The position numbers and the translations under genes were made by a program. The notes under the pieces are model-generated. The model was not told where the DNA came from. It did no database searches and worked only from the letters and a program-made list of their open reading frames with translations. 64,000 bases of DNA, from the NCBI GenBank assembly GCA_034435835.1, contig DAOTWF010000017.1:124001-188000 (forward strand), written 5' to 3'. Of the stretch, positions 25,766 through 37,161 are shown one piece after another; the first letter of the stretch is position 1, and every line of letters begins with the position of its first letter. The stretch is from CALJTV01 sp034435835 (lineage in GTDB: Bacteria; Chloroflexota; Dehalococcoidia; GIF9; UBA5629).

Positions 25766-26476
25766 ATGTTCCTGTTTGACCCGTTATGGTTTATCATAAT
25801 GCTGCCGCCGTTTATATTCATGCTGTACGCGCAGTTCAAGGTACAGGCGGCTTTCAACAAGTATTCCAAGGTGATGAATTCCCAGCGCCTTACCGGCGCT
25901 GAGGCTGCTCAGGTACTTCTCCGGAACAGCGGGCTTACCAATGTGAGGGTGGAGGGCACCAGGACAAGGCTCGGTGACCATTATGACCCGGCGAAGAAGG
26001 TGCTGCGTCTGTCACCGGCGGTCGCCAGTACTCCTTCGGTGGCTGCCCTGGGCATCGTGGCTCACGAGGTGGGACACGCCGTACAGGACAGGACAGGCTA
26101 TGCTTTCCTCAGGCTGCGGAGCACACTGGTGCCGGCGGCGAACGTGGGCAGCAACCTCGGTTTTGTCTTTGTCCTGTTAGGGCTTATCCTCGCCGGACTA
26201 GGTGCCAGGCTTGGCATGACCGTGATGTGGACTGGCGTGCTGCTGTTCTCCTTGGCGGTGATATTCAGCCTGATCACCCTGCCGGTGGAGTTCAATGCCA
26301 GCAACCGGGCAAGGCAGATGCTGTTCAGTAGCGGGCTGGTGACGCCTCAGGAACAGAAGGGCGCCAGTGCCGTCCTTTCAGCCGCCGCCCTCACCTATGT
26401 GGCGGCCACCCTGCAGGCGGTAGCGCAGCTCTTTTATTTCGTCATTCTCGCCTTGGGCATGGGCCGCAATAGATAG
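25766..26476 (+). CDS. YugP-family membrane zinc metallopeptidase
   Basis: 236 residues. One N-terminal membrane segment (MFLFDPLWFIIMLPPFIFML), then the zinc site HEVGH (HExxH) near residue 97, and three further hydrophobic segments; PVEFNASNRA supplies the probable third ligand glutamate. ATG 25766 is chosen since AGGAGG lies ten bases upstream, although the frame stays open further back through the end of fmt. The substrates of this family are unknown. Confidence 0.88.
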   Translation: MFLFDPLWFIIMLPPFIFMLYAQFKVQAAFNKYSKVMNSQRLTGAEAAQVLLRNSGLTNVRVEGTRTRLGDHYDPAKKVLRLSPAVASTPSVAALGIVAHEVGHAVQDRTGYAFLRLRSTLVPAANVGSNLGFVFVLLGLILAGLGARLGMTVMWTGVLLFSLAVIFSLITLPVEFNASNRARQMLFSSGLVTPQEQKGASAVLSAAALTYVAATLQAVAQLFYFVILALGMGRNR

Positions 26477-26517
26477 TCCCACACTTCTGGGAGACAGCCC
26501 GTTTAGCTATCAACCTG

Positions 26518-26546
26518 TTGCCAGCGACGCTTCTGCGGACTATAAT
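26518..26546 (+). promoter_or_regulatory. promoter of mazG
   Basis: TTGCCA (26518-26523), 17-base spacer, perfect TATAAT (26541-26546). Predicted start about 26553, 27 bases before the TTG start codon. Confidence 0.65.
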
Positions 26547-26579
26547 GCCTGTGTGATTCTAGCTTTGCAGGGTGTCTGA

Positions 26580-27362
26580 TTGTCACAGGAGCATAGCGCT
26601 CGCTACGACTTTGCTTCGCTGAAGGAAATAGTTGCCCGGCTGCGCAGCCCCGATGGCTGTCCCTGGGACAGGAAGCAGACACATACCTCTTTACAGCCAT
26701 TCCTTATCGAGGAGTGTTATGAGGTCCTGCAAGCCATTGAAGGAGGGGATCCGCAAAAGCTCTGCGAGGAACTGGGCGATTTGCTTTTGCAGATTATGCT
26801 CCACGCCCAGATAGCCTTGGAGGCAAATCAATTCAACATAGATGATGTGGTGGCGGGCATAGCTGGCAAGCTGGTGCACCGTCATCCGCACGTTTTTGGA
26901 GGCGCGGAAGCGAAAGAAGCTCGAGAGGTGGAGCTGAACTGGGAGGTATTGAAACAGGAGGAGAAGGAGACGGAAGAGTCTTTGCTCTCCGGGTTGCCGG
27001 AGACGATGCCGGCTCTGGCTTATAGCCAGTCGGTGCAGCGCCGGGCAGCGGCGGTGGGCTTCGATTGGGAAAACGTTGATGAGATACTTGATAAGCTGGC
27101 AGAGGAGGTTGCCGAGATAAAGCGGGCTTCAAGCCAACAGGAAAGGGTGGAGGAGTTTGGTGATTTGCTGTTCACGCTGGCTAACATAGCCCGTCGCCTG
27201 AACATAGACCTGGAGACGGCGCTCCGTTCCGCCAACCGCCGCTTCTGTCAGCGCTTCAAGTACATGGAACAGCTCTGCCGGGAACGCGGCATCGAAATCA
27301 ACAGCCTTTCCCTTGACGAGCAGAACACTCTCTGGGAAGAAGCAAAGGCAAAGGTAGGATGA
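26580..27362 (+). CDS. mazG: nucleoside triphosphate pyrophosphohydrolase MazG
   Basis: 260 residues, two tandem MazG domains. N-terminal LRSPDGCPWDRKQTHTSL and EECYEVLQAIEGGD with EELGDLLLQ provide the ExxE/ExxD metal set; the second copy has EEVAEIKRA and EEFGDLLFTL. It hydrolyses NTPs to NMP plus pyrophosphate as housecleaning. Start TTG 26580 follows a strong promoter and a weak AGGGTG. Its stop codon is directly adjacent to the 3' CCA end of the convergent tRNA-Pro gene. Confidence 0.93.
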   Translation: MSQEHSARYDFASLKEIVARLRSPDGCPWDRKQTHTSLQPFLIEECYEVLQAIEGGDPQKLCEELGDLLLQIMLHAQIALEANQFNIDDVVAGIAGKLVHRHPHVFGGAEAKEAREVELNWEVLKQEEKETEESLLSGLPETMPALAYSQSVQRRAAAVGFDWENVDEILDKLAEEVAEIKRASSQQERVEEFGDLLFTLANIARRLNIDLETALRSANRRFCQRFKYMEQLCRERGIEINSLSLDEQNTLWEEAKAKVG

Positions 27363-27439
27363 TGGTCGGGGCGAGAGGACTTGAACCTCCGACCTCAGCG
27401 TCCCGAACGCTGCGCGCTACCAGGCTGCGCTACGCCCCG
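27363..27439 (-). tRNA. tRNA-Pro, anticodon CGG, CCA encoded
   Basis: 77 bases on the minus strand fold into a full cloverleaf. The acceptor stem is CGGGGCG/CGCCCCG with discriminator A; the anticodon arm is CAGCG-TTCGGGA-CGCTG, giving anticodon CGG at 34-36; the T arm is GGAGG-TTCAAGT-CCTCT. The 3' CCA is encoded at 27363-27365. Confidence 0.95.
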
Positions 27440-27489
27440 CGCCACTTATTATAAGCGGCTTTAATTTTTACGGCAAGGACGGTAGACTG

Positions 27490-28683
27490 GTGGCCATGAA
27501 ATATGTGGTACTGATAATCGATGGTGCTGCCGGGTGGGGGCTTGAGGAGCACGGCGGCAGGACCTGCCTGGAGCTTGCCCATCTCCCGAACCTCGATGCT
27601 ATGGCAAAGGAGGGGGTTGTGGGGCTGGTAAGGACGGTGCCCGAGGGAATGGAGCCCAGCAGTGCCTGCGCCTGCATGTCGGTGCTGGGCTACGACCCAC
27701 GCGTCTACTACCGTGGGAGGAGCGCTATCGAAGCTAGGAGCCTGGGGATACCCATCTTGCGGGACGAGGTCGTCTTCCGCTGTAATCTGGTCACGGTCCA
27801 GGAAGGCAGGATGCGGAGCTATAGCTCCGGGCATATCAGCACCGAGGAAGCTACGCTTCTTGTTTCCTCCATTGATGAAAGGCTGGGCAGTGACGAGGTC
27901 AGGTTCTACCCCGGCGTCCGCTACCGCCACATATGTAAGATAAAAGGTCACCCGGAGACTCTCGGGGCTCGTTGCACGCCCCCGCATGATATTCCCGAAA
28001 AGCCTATAGCCGAGTATCTGCCGAAGGGGCAGGGAAGTGAGTTTTTGACGGAACTGATGATGCGTTCCCGCGCTGTACTTGAGAACCATGAGGTGAACCG
28101 GCAGCGGCAGGCGAGGGGGGAACTGCCGGCGACCATGATCTGGCTGTTCTGGGGCGCAGGGCAAATACCCGAGATACCACCTTTCAAGCAGGTGTACGGA
28201 CTGGAGGCAGCACTCACTTCTGGTGTGGACCTGCTTCGGGGATTGGCGAAGATGGCGGACATAGCGGTCGTAGATATCCCGGGTGTCACCGATGGGCTGG
28301 ACAATGACTACGCTGGCCAGATGGAGGGTGCCCTGGAGGCGCTGGCGGCTTACGACCTGGTGGCCATACATGTTGAGGCACCGGACGAGGCAGCCCATAT
28401 CGGTTCTGTGGAGGAGAAGGTGAGAGCCATTGAACTGGTTGACAGCGAGATGGTGGCGCGGATCCGCCGCTGGGACCGCGGGAGGCTGAGGGTGCTGGTA
28501 CTTCCCGACCACTCCACACCAATACAGATCAGGACACATAGCGCGGAGCCAGTGCCCTTTCTGCTCTGGGGTACAGGGTTTACCTCAAATGGTGCTGCGC
28601 GCTTTACCGAGGCTGAAGCTAGGCGGACTGGTGTTTTTCTTGGCGATGGTTATAATATTATGGCAAAATTGCTCCAGGGGTGA
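27490..28683 (+). CDS. apgM: 2,3-bisphosphoglycerate-independent phosphoglycerate mutase, archaeal type
   Basis: 397 residues of the alkaline phosphatase superfamily. Interconverts 3- and 2-phosphoglycerate using bound metals. N-terminal VVLIIDGAAGW (metal Asp), PSSACACMSVLGYDP (nucleophile Ser), VYYRGRSAIEA, late HVEAPDEAAHIG (metal Asp/His) and LPDHSTP. Length and pattern fit ApgM rather than the larger GpmI. Starts GTG 27490 (ATG 27496 possible) and is followed three bases later by lysC. Confidence 0.9.
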   Translation: MAMKYVVLIIDGAAGWGLEEHGGRTCLELAHLPNLDAMAKEGVVGLVRTVPEGMEPSSACACMSVLGYDPRVYYRGRSAIEARSLGIPILRDEVVFRCNLVTVQEGRMRSYSSGHISTEEATLLVSSIDERLGSDEVRFYPGVRYRHICKIKGHPETLGARCTPPHDIPEKPIAEYLPKGQGSEFLTELMMRSRAVLENHEVNRQRQARGELPATMIWLFWGAGQIPEIPPFKQVYGLEAALTSGVDLLRGLAKMADIAVVDIPGVTDGLDNDYAGQMEGALEALAAYDLVAIHVEAPDEAAHIGSVEEKVRAIELVDSEMVARIRRWDRGRLRVLVLPDHSTPIQIRTHSAEPVPFLLWGTGFTSNGAARFTEAEARRTGVFLGDGYNIMAKLLQG

Positions 28684-28686
28684 ACG

Positions 28687-29910
28687 ATGGCGCTTGTGGT
28701 ACAGAAATACGGTGGTAGCTCGGTAGCCGATGCCGAAAAGATCAAAAACGTGGCGCGGCGCATAGCCGCCACCCGAGATAAAGGTGACGAGGTCGTGGTG
28801 GTGGTTTCTGCGATGGGTGATACCACCGATGATTTAATTCAGCTAGCCAGGCAGATAAACCCACGCCCGCCGGAAAGAGAACTCGACCTGTTGCTGTCCA
28901 CGGGCGAGGTGGTCTCCTGTACCCTCATGGCTATGGCTTTGAACTATGCGGGCTATAAGGCGGTGAGTCTCACCGGTGCCCAGGCAGGTATCGAGACGGA
29001 TACCAGCCATAGCAAAGCCCGCATCCTGCGCCTGGAGCCCAAGCGGGTGGTCAGGGAGCTGGAAAGGGGGAATATAGTGGTTGTCGCCGGCTTCCAGGGT
29101 GTTACCCGGGATATGGATGTGACCACCCTGGGACGCGGCGGCTCTGACACCACGGCGGTGGCACTGGCGGCAGCCTTGAAGGCGCAGAGGTGTGAAATCT
29201 ACACCGATGTCGAGGGTGTCTACACCGCCGACCCCCGCATCGTCCCGGAGGCACGCAAACTGAAGGAAATCGGTTACGAAGAAATGCTCGAGCTGGCAAC
29301 CTTGGGTGCCAAAGTGATGCATTCCCGCGCAGTGGAGCTGGGGCAACTCTATAACGTGCCGATACTGGTCGCCTCCAGCTTTACGGATGCGCCCGGTACA
29401 ATGATTCGTGGAGGGACTGCCATGGAAGTAAGAAACAGAGTCCGAGGTATTGCCCATGATGTCAACGTGGCTAAAATAACCTTGGTCGGCGTTCCTGACC
29501 GCCCTGGGATAGCTGCGGCGGTTTTTCAGCCTCTGGCTAAAGCCAATATCAGCGTGGATACCATCGTCCAGAATGCCAGCATCAACAACATCACCGACCT
29601 GACCTTTACCGTCACCCGTAGCGACCTGGACAAGGCGATGTCTATCGTGCAGGAGGTAGCCAGATCCATCGGGGCAAGGGAATGCGTCAGTGACTCTACT
29701 CTGGCTAAAGTGAGCATTGTGGGGACGGGGATGCAGGGAGCACCCGGCTATGCTGCCACCATGTTTCGCGCCCTCTACGAGCAGGGTATCAATATACAGC
29801 TCATCACCACCTCAGAGATAAGGATAACCTGCATTATCTCTGAGGACAGAGTTAAGGATGCGGTGAGGGCGCTGCACAAGGCGTTTGAATTGGAAAAGGC
29901 GGAGCTTTAA
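28687..29910 (+). CDS. lysC: aspartate kinase
   Basis: 407 residues. Phosphorylates aspartate at the head of the lysine/threonine/methionine pathway. The kinase domain begins VQKYGGSSVADAEKI and has GRGGSDTTAVALAAAL; two ACT domains (about 265-340 and 345-407) indicate allosteric feedback, typically by lysine and/or threonine. It supplies Asd, encoded on the other arm of the window at 4812. Confidence 0.96.
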   Translation: MALVVQKYGGSSVADAEKIKNVARRIAATRDKGDEVVVVVSAMGDTTDDLIQLARQINPRPPERELDLLLSTGEVVSCTLMAMALNYAGYKAVSLTGAQAGIETDTSHSKARILRLEPKRVVRELERGNIVVVAGFQGVTRDMDVTTLGRGGSDTTAVALAAALKAQRCEIYTDVEGVYTADPRIVPEARKLKEIGYEEMLELATLGAKVMHSRAVELGQLYNVPILVASSFTDAPGTMIRGGTAMEVRNRVRGIAHDVNVAKITLVGVPDRPGIAAAVFQPLAKANISVDTIVQNASINNITDLTFTVTRSDLDKAMSIVQEVARSIGARECVSDSTLAKVSIVGTGMQGAPGYAATMFRALYEQGINIQLITTSEIRITCIISEDRVKDAVRALHKAFELEKAEL

Positions 29911-29916
29911 AGGTTC

Positions 29917-30135
29917 CTAGGCGGAAATAACTTCCTTTACGCCGGCGACTTCCTGTTTCAGAATCCGCTCGATGCTATTCTTCAGGGTCATGGTTGACAT
30001 CGGGCAGCCAGCACAGGCACCTTTAAGCCTCAGACTTACCACGCCTTCCTTTACGTCCACCAGCTCCACATCGCCGCCATCGGCTTGCAGGCTGGGCCTT
30101 ATCTTTTTGAGCACGTTTTCTACCTGGTCTCTCAC
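29917..30135 (-). CDS. NifU-like C-terminal domain Fe-S scaffold protein
   Basis: 72 residues, the NifU C-terminal domain alone. The core IRPSLQADGGDVELV and the CxxC of GACAGCPMS bind a transient [4Fe-4S] cluster for transfer to apo-proteins. GTG at 30135 is preferred because AAAGGAG lies just upstream; the longer open frame to 30177 lacks a ribosome site. Convergent with lysC. Confidence 0.92.
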   Translation of the reverse strand: MRDQVENVLKKIRPSLQADGGDVELVDVKEGVVSLRLKGACAGCPMSTMTLKNSIERILKQEVAGVKEVISA

Positions 30136-30243
30136 TGTACACTCCTTTACGATGTCTCGGTGATTACAGAGTAGCACGATTCAGCAGTGATGTCAAAAAA
30201 TGCAATTTTTTCTGCCCAAGCCTCTTGACATATAGTGCTTTTT

Positions 30244-30272
30244 TTGTCACATTAGCTGCGGTAAAATATAAC
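30244..30272 (+). promoter_or_regulatory. promoter of the TPR-gyrA unit
   Basis: TTGTCA (30244-30249), 17-base spacer, TATAAC (30267-30272), start about 30279. A TTGACA at 30225-30230 is too far upstream to pair with it. Confidence 0.55.
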
Positions 30273-30295
30273 GATTATGGAGGCGATGGAGGGAT

Positions 30296-31132
30296 ATGCC
30301 AGACCGCGAAGAGGACAAAGCTAAAATAAGGCGACGGGCAAGCCAGGAGGCGATATCTTTGGCGATGCAAAACCGCTGGCAGGAGGCGGTGGCGGTAAAC
30401 CAGAGCATAATTGAGCTTTTTCCTACAGATATTGATGCCTATAACCGCCTGGGCAGGGCTTATATGGAACTTGGTGATTTTGCTAAAGCCAAGCAGGCTT
30501 ATGCCAAGGTGCTCGAGCTTGACCCCAACAACTCCATCGCCCAGAAGAACCTGCAGCGCCTGTCTCTATTACCTGATAAGAAGGTGGAGGTGAAGGAGGA
30601 ACGCCATGAGGTCTCCCCGGGAGCTTTTATCAGCGAGATGGGGAAGACAGGCATCGTGGGGTTACGGGAGCTGGGGCCGCGTGAAGTTCTGGCAAAGATG
30701 GCGCCCGGAGACCAGGTCATTTTGAAGGTGAAGGGGCAGCGGGTTATTGCGGAGAATGAGCATGGGGAGTACCTCGGTGTGGTGGAACCTCCCCACGGGC
30801 TCCGCCTTGCCAGGCTGATGCTGGGCGGGAACCGTTACGCCAGTGCCATCGTGAGCATAGATGTCCACGGTGTCAAGGTCATTATCAGGGAGACATTCCA
30901 GCACCCGAGTCAGGCGGGAAAGCTATCCTTCCCTGTGAAAGCGATGGAGGGGTTCCAGCCCCATGTGAAGGACACGCTGCTCCGGGGCGGGGCTGAGGAG
31001 GAAGAAGAGGTCGAGGAAGCTGAAATGATGGAGCTCGAGGAAGGCGAGCTTTTGCCCGAGGGCTTTTCCATATTTGAAGGCGTGCCCCCGGAGGAGCCTC
31101 TGATCGAAAACTCCCTTTTTGAAGAACAGTAA
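30296..31132 (+). CDS. tetratricopeptide-repeat protein, unknown function
   Basis: 278 residues. The N-terminal 100 contain about two TPR units (AVNQSIIELFPTDIDAYNRL, then YMELGDFAKAKQAYAKVLEL). A middle beta-rich region (about 120-215) is followed by a very acidic tail rich in Glu (EEEEEVEEAEMMELEE). It has no membrane segment. gyrA starts 28 bases after its stop and lacks its own promoter, so the two are co-transcribed. TPR proteins bind partner proteins; a role in gyrase regulation is speculation. Confidence 0.75.
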   Translation: MPDREEDKAKIRRRASQEAISLAMQNRWQEAVAVNQSIIELFPTDIDAYNRLGRAYMELGDFAKAKQAYAKVLELDPNNSIAQKNLQRLSLLPDKKVEVKEERHEVSPGAFISEMGKTGIVGLRELGPREVLAKMAPGDQVILKVKGQRVIAENEHGEYLGVVEPPHGLRLARLMLGGNRYASAIVSIDVHGVKVIIRETFQHPSQAGKLSFPVKAMEGFQPHVKDTLLRGGAEEEEEVEEAEMMELEEGELLPEGFSIFEGVPPEEPLIENSLFEEQ

Positions 31133-31160
31133 ACCATTCCCGCTTTCAGGAGTGTATGCT

Positions 31161-33614
<2,454 letters not shown>

Positions 33615-33626
33615 CCCACCCTGGCG

Positions 33627-34235
33627 GTGATGGAAAAGATATTACACCTTCTCCAAGAATTTGGCCTCACCTTCGTACCACTCTTCGTGGCTATGGATGC
33701 GGTGGGCACCCTGCCCATTCTGTTGCCGCTGATGCAGGACATGAAGCCGGGCGAGAGGCAAAGGGTGGTGCGGCTGGCGATGTTCACCGCCTTGGGCTTG
33801 GGGCTGGGCTTTGTTGCCATAGGCAAAGGTATATTCCTCTTTCTGGGCATTGAGGTGGCTGACTTTCTGGTCGCCGGCGGCCTTATCCTGCTAATTCTGG
33901 CGGTCAAAGAGATTACCGCCGGCAGGATGATAGAAGCCCAGGCTTCGCTGGGAGCAGAGTTACTTGGTGCGGTGCCCCTGGGGACGCCGCTGGTGGTGGG
34001 TCCAGCTGTGCTCACCACCCTGCTCATCCTCATCGACCAGTATTCCCTGGTCATCGTCATAATCTCCTTCATCCTAAATTTGGCTATCGCCTGGGCGCTC
34101 TTCGCCCAGGCTAACCGGGTGGTGAGTTTCCTGGGAAGGGGTGGTGTCAGCGCCATATCCAAGGTGGTCAGCCTGTTTCTGGCGGCGATAGCCATCAAAA
34201 TGATCCGCCAGGGCTTGCTCAGCATATTGGGCTAA
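33627..34235 (+). CDS. MarC family integral membrane protein
   Basis: 202 residues, six hydrophobic segments. The conserved FVAMDAVGTLPILLPL start and the internal VPLGTPLVVGPAVLTTLL identify the MarC/UPF0056 family. Function unknown despite the name. Start GTG 33627 or ATG 33630. Twelve bases after gyrA, probably co-transcribed. A CCCGA/TCGGG hairpin follows its stop (about 34244-34256). Confidence 0.9.
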   Translation: MMEKILHLLQEFGLTFVPLFVAMDAVGTLPILLPLMQDMKPGERQRVVRLAMFTALGLGLGFVAIGKGIFLFLGIEVADFLVAGGLILLILAVKEITAGRMIEAQASLGAELLGAVPLGTPLVVGPAVLTTLLILIDQYSLVIVIISFILNLAIAWALFAQANRVVSFLGRGGVSAISKVVSLFLAAIAIKMIRQGLLSILG

Positions 34236-34282
34236 AGCCTCTCCCGATATTCGGGCGGTTCGAAGTGATAAGATGGTTGGTC

Positions 34283-34288
34283 TATAAT
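34283..34288 (+). promoter_or_regulatory. -10 element for hsp20
   Basis: TATAAT, with a weak TTCGAA 18 bases upstream. No CIRCE or HrcA-like inverted repeat is seen near it. Confidence 0.4.
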
Positions 34289-34331
34289 ATTAGGGGCTAT
34301 CGTTATGCGCAAGACTGCCAGGAGGGAGAAA

Positions 34332-34778
34332 ATGGTCGAGCTCAGGAGCGACTGGACAGAGATTGTGGTCACCATGCACCGGGAGATGGGGCGGCTGCTG
34401 GACGATTTTTCCAGCCGCAAGCCACCTGCAGTAAGGTTTTCCCCGAGGACATGGGCGCCGGCAGTAGACGTCTTTGAGACCGCTGATGAGGTGGTGGCTC
34501 TATTCGAGCTTGCCGGCGTAAAAGAGGGGCAGATAGAGGTGGAGGTGTACGGGAAAGAGCTTATCGTCAGGGGAGAGCGGCAGGACGTAAAGCAGGGGAT
34601 CAGTCGGAGCTACACGCAGATGGAGATACTCTGGGGACCCTTTGAGCGCAGGGTGACCCTGCCGGCGGCGGTCGAGGTGGAGAAGACAAAGGCATTTTAT
34701 GAGAACGGTTTTCTGGAAGTTGTCCTGCCCAAGGTGAAGGTCGAGGTGCAGCGGCGGGTGCAGATAAAGGGCAAGTAG
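34332..34778 (+). CDS. Hsp20/alpha-crystallin family small heat-shock protein
   Basis: 148 residues. Alpha-crystallin domain from about residue 40: PAVDVFETADEVVALFELAG, then GKELIVRGERQ and the terminal GFLEVVLPKV. ATG 34332 is chosen as AGGAGGGAG lies just upstream; the open frame from 34305 lacks that site. ATP-independent holdase chaperone; located directly before lon, giving a protein quality-control pair. Confidence 0.92.
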   Translation: MVELRSDWTEIVVTMHREMGRLLDDFSSRKPPAVRFSPRTWAPAVDVFETADEVVALFELAGVKEGQIEVEVYGKELIVRGERQDVKQGISRSYTQMEILWGPFERRVTLPAAVEVEKTKAFYENGFLEVVLPKVKVEVQRRVQIKGK

Positions 34779-34798
34779 TATTCTTGTGAGGAAAAGAT

Positions 34799-37159
34799 AT
34801 GGAGGTCAGAGAGGAAGCTAAAGGGACCAAGGAGAAGTTCCGTATACCTGAGGAGATGCCCGTTTTCCCCAGCGGTCAGACGGTGGTGTACCCGGCCATA
34901 ATCATTCCGCTGGGCACTGCCGAGGAGAAGCTGGTCAGGCTCATAGACGAGGCAGCCAGCAGGGACAAATTCGTCGGCTTTTTCGCACAGCGTCCCGGCT
35001 CTGGTGACTTACCACTGCCTGAGAGCCTGTATTCTGTGGGTACGGTAGCCGTAATTGCCCGCATGTTCAAATTGCCCGATGGCTCCATCAGGGCTTTCTT
35101 TCAGGGGATATCTCGCGCCAGGATAAAAGAGATAACCCAAGTGGAGCCATATTTGAAAGCGAAGATTGAGGTGCTTGAGGATAAGGTGGAGCGGACCACA
35201 GAGCTGGAGGCGCTGACGAAGAACTTGCTCAGCCTTTTTCAGAGGGCTGTGGAGCTGGCGCCAAACCTGCCGGCTGAGCTCAGCATAGCTACCCTCAATA
35301 TCCCAGAGCCGGGCACACTGGCTGACTTCGTCGCCGCTCACATCAGCCTCAAGCCCGAGGAAGCACAGGAGATACTGGAGACGCTGGACGTCAGCGAGCG
35401 CATAAAGAAGCTGACCGCTTACCTTAACCGCGAGCTCGAGGTGCTGGAGCTGGGCAGCAAGATCCAGTCCCAGGTGAAGCAGGAGATGGATAAGGCGCAG
35501 CGGGAATATTTCCTCCGGGAGCAGTTGAAGGCGATCCAGAAGGAGCTCGGCGAGCTTGATGAGCGGACGATGGAGATAAATGAACTGAAGGCGAAGATAG
35601 CCGAGGCGAATATGCCCCCGGAAGCGCAGAAGGAGGCGGAGCGCGAGCTTGACCGGCTGGCGAAGATGCCGCCAGCCGCTGCCGAGTACACCGTATCACG
35701 CACCTATCTCGACTGGCTCATCAGCCTTCCCTGGTCCAAGAGCACCGAGGACAACCTCGATATTGCTAAAGCCGCCCAGGTCCTGGATGAAGATCATTAC
35801 GACCTGGAGAAGGTGAAGGAGAGGATCCTGGACTATCTGGCGGTGCGGAAGCTGAAGCCAGATATGAAGGGACCGATACTATGTTTTGTGGGACCGCCGG
35901 GCACGGGCAAGACCTCTGTGGGGCAGTCCATTGCCCGGGCTTTGGGGAGAAAGTTTGTGCGCATGTCGCTGGGCGGTATCCGCGATGAGGCAGACATACG
36001 TGGCCACCGGCGCACTTATGTCGGTGCCCTGCCAGGGAGGATTATTCAGGGCTTGCGCCGCGCCGAGTCCAATAACCCGGTATTCATGCTAGATGAGATA
36101 GACAAGGTGGGTGCCGATTTTCGGGGCGACCCCTCAGCCGCCCTGCTGGAGGTCCTCGACCCCGAGCAGAATTATGCTTTCGTGGACCATTATCTCGACG
36201 TGCCCTTTGACCTTTCTAAGGTCATGTTTATCACCACGGCGAATATCACCGATACCATCCCTCCGGCGCTGCGCGACCGTATGGAGGTTCTGGAGCTTCC
36301 CGGATATACCGAGCAGGAAAAACTCCAGATTGCCAAGAAATACCTCGTCCCCAGACAGCTAAAGGAGAACGGCCTCAGCCCCGAAAAGCTGGAGATAAGT
36401 GATGACGCTATTCTGGCGATCATCCGCAATTATACCCGGGAAGCCGGGGTGCGGAATCTAGAGCGAGAGATTGGGGCGATCTGCAGGAAGATCGCCCGAC
36501 GCATGGCTGAGGGCTTTGATGGGCGGATGGCGGTGACGCCTGAGAGACTGCAGGAATTTCTCGGGGTGAGAAAGTTCCTTCACGAAGTGGCTGAAAGGGA
36601 GGACGAGGTAGGTGTGGCTACCGGGCTGGCATGGACGCCCGTGGGCGGCGATGTCATCTTCGTAGAAGCCGCACTGGTGCCGGGCAGGGGTAACCTTATC
36701 CTGACGGGGAAGCTGGGCGATGTCATGCAGGAGTCGGCAAAGGCGGCGCTTACTTATGCCCGCTCCAGAGCCAGTGCCCTGTGCATACCTGAGGACTTCT
36801 ATGAAAAGAAGGATGTCCATATCCATGTGCCTGCTGGGGCTATCCCCAAGGATGGGCCTTCGGCAGGGATCACCATGGCGGTGGCTCTGGTCTCAGCCCT
36901 CACCGGTAAGCCTGTGAACCGGGAGATCGCCATGACCGGCGAGATTACCCTCAGGGGTAAGGTGTTACCCGTAGGTGGCATAAAGGAAAAGGTGCTGGCA
37001 GCACATCGGGCTGGCATCAGGAAGGTGGTGCTGCCGAAGGAGAATGAGAAGGACCTTGAGGAGGTGCCTGGGCAGATCAAACAGGAGCTGAGCTTTATTT
37101 TCGCTGAAGACATCGACAACGCATTGGCAGTAGCCTTGAAAGACGGGAGGACAGCCTAA
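34799..37159 (+). CDS. lon: ATP-dependent protease Lon
   Basis: 786 residues, complete LonA. N-terminal substrate domain (about 20-210), coiled coil, AAA+ with GPPGTGKTS (about 364), ISLPWSKST at the domain junction, Walker B FMLDEIDKVG, and the protease domain with catalytic serine in KDGPSAGI (about 685) and catalytic lysine in GGIKEKVLAAHRAGI. Starts 20 bases after hsp20, likely same operon. Degrades misfolded and regulatory proteins. Confidence 0.97.
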   Translation: MEVREEAKGTKEKFRIPEEMPVFPSGQTVVYPAIIIPLGTAEEKLVRLIDEAASRDKFVGFFAQRPGSGDLPLPESLYSVGTVAVIARMFKLPDGSIRAFFQGISRARIKEITQVEPYLKAKIEVLEDKVERTTELEALTKNLLSLFQRAVELAPNLPAELSIATLNIPEPGTLADFVAAHISLKPEEAQEILETLDVSERIKKLTAYLNRELEVLELGSKIQSQVKQEMDKAQREYFLREQLKAIQKELGELDERTMEINELKAKIAEANMPPEAQKEAERELDRLAKMPPAAAEYTVSRTYLDWLISLPWSKSTEDNLDIAKAAQVLDEDHYDLEKVKERILDYLAVRKLKPDMKGPILCFVGPPGTGKTSVGQSIARALGRKFVRMSLGGIRDEADIRGHRRTYVGALPGRIIQGLRRAESNNPVFMLDEIDKVGADFRGDPSAALLEVLDPEQNYAFVDHYLDVPFDLSKVMFITTANITDTIPPALRDRMEVLELPGYTEQEKLQIAKKYLVPRQLKENGLSPEKLEISDDAILAIIRNYTREAGVRNLEREIGAICRKIARRMAEGFDGRMAVTPERLQEFLGVRKFLHEVAEREDEVGVATGLAWTPVGGDVIFVEAALVPGRGNLILTGKLGDVMQESAKAALTYARSRASALCIPEDFYEKKDVHIHVPAGAIPKDGPSAGITMAVALVSALTGKPVNREIAMTGEITLRGKVLPVGGIKEKVLAAHRAGIRKVVLPKENEKDLEEVPGQIKQELSFIFAEDIDNALAVALKDGRTA

Positions 37160-37161
37160 CC

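Noticed and set aside
27430..28539. 369-codon minus-strand frame opposite apgM
   Set aside because: No recognisable domain; overlaps the tRNA region and is fully antisense to a clear phosphoglycerate mutase.
31119..31160. Upstream ATG start for gyrA
   Set aside because: It overlaps the TPR gene; CAGGAG followed by GTG 31161 gives the normal gyrase start.
34236..34331. CIRCE-type heat-shock operator before hsp20
   Set aside because: Looked for a TTAGCACTC-N9-GAGTGCTAA repeat; only a short CCCGA/TCGGG hairpin is present.
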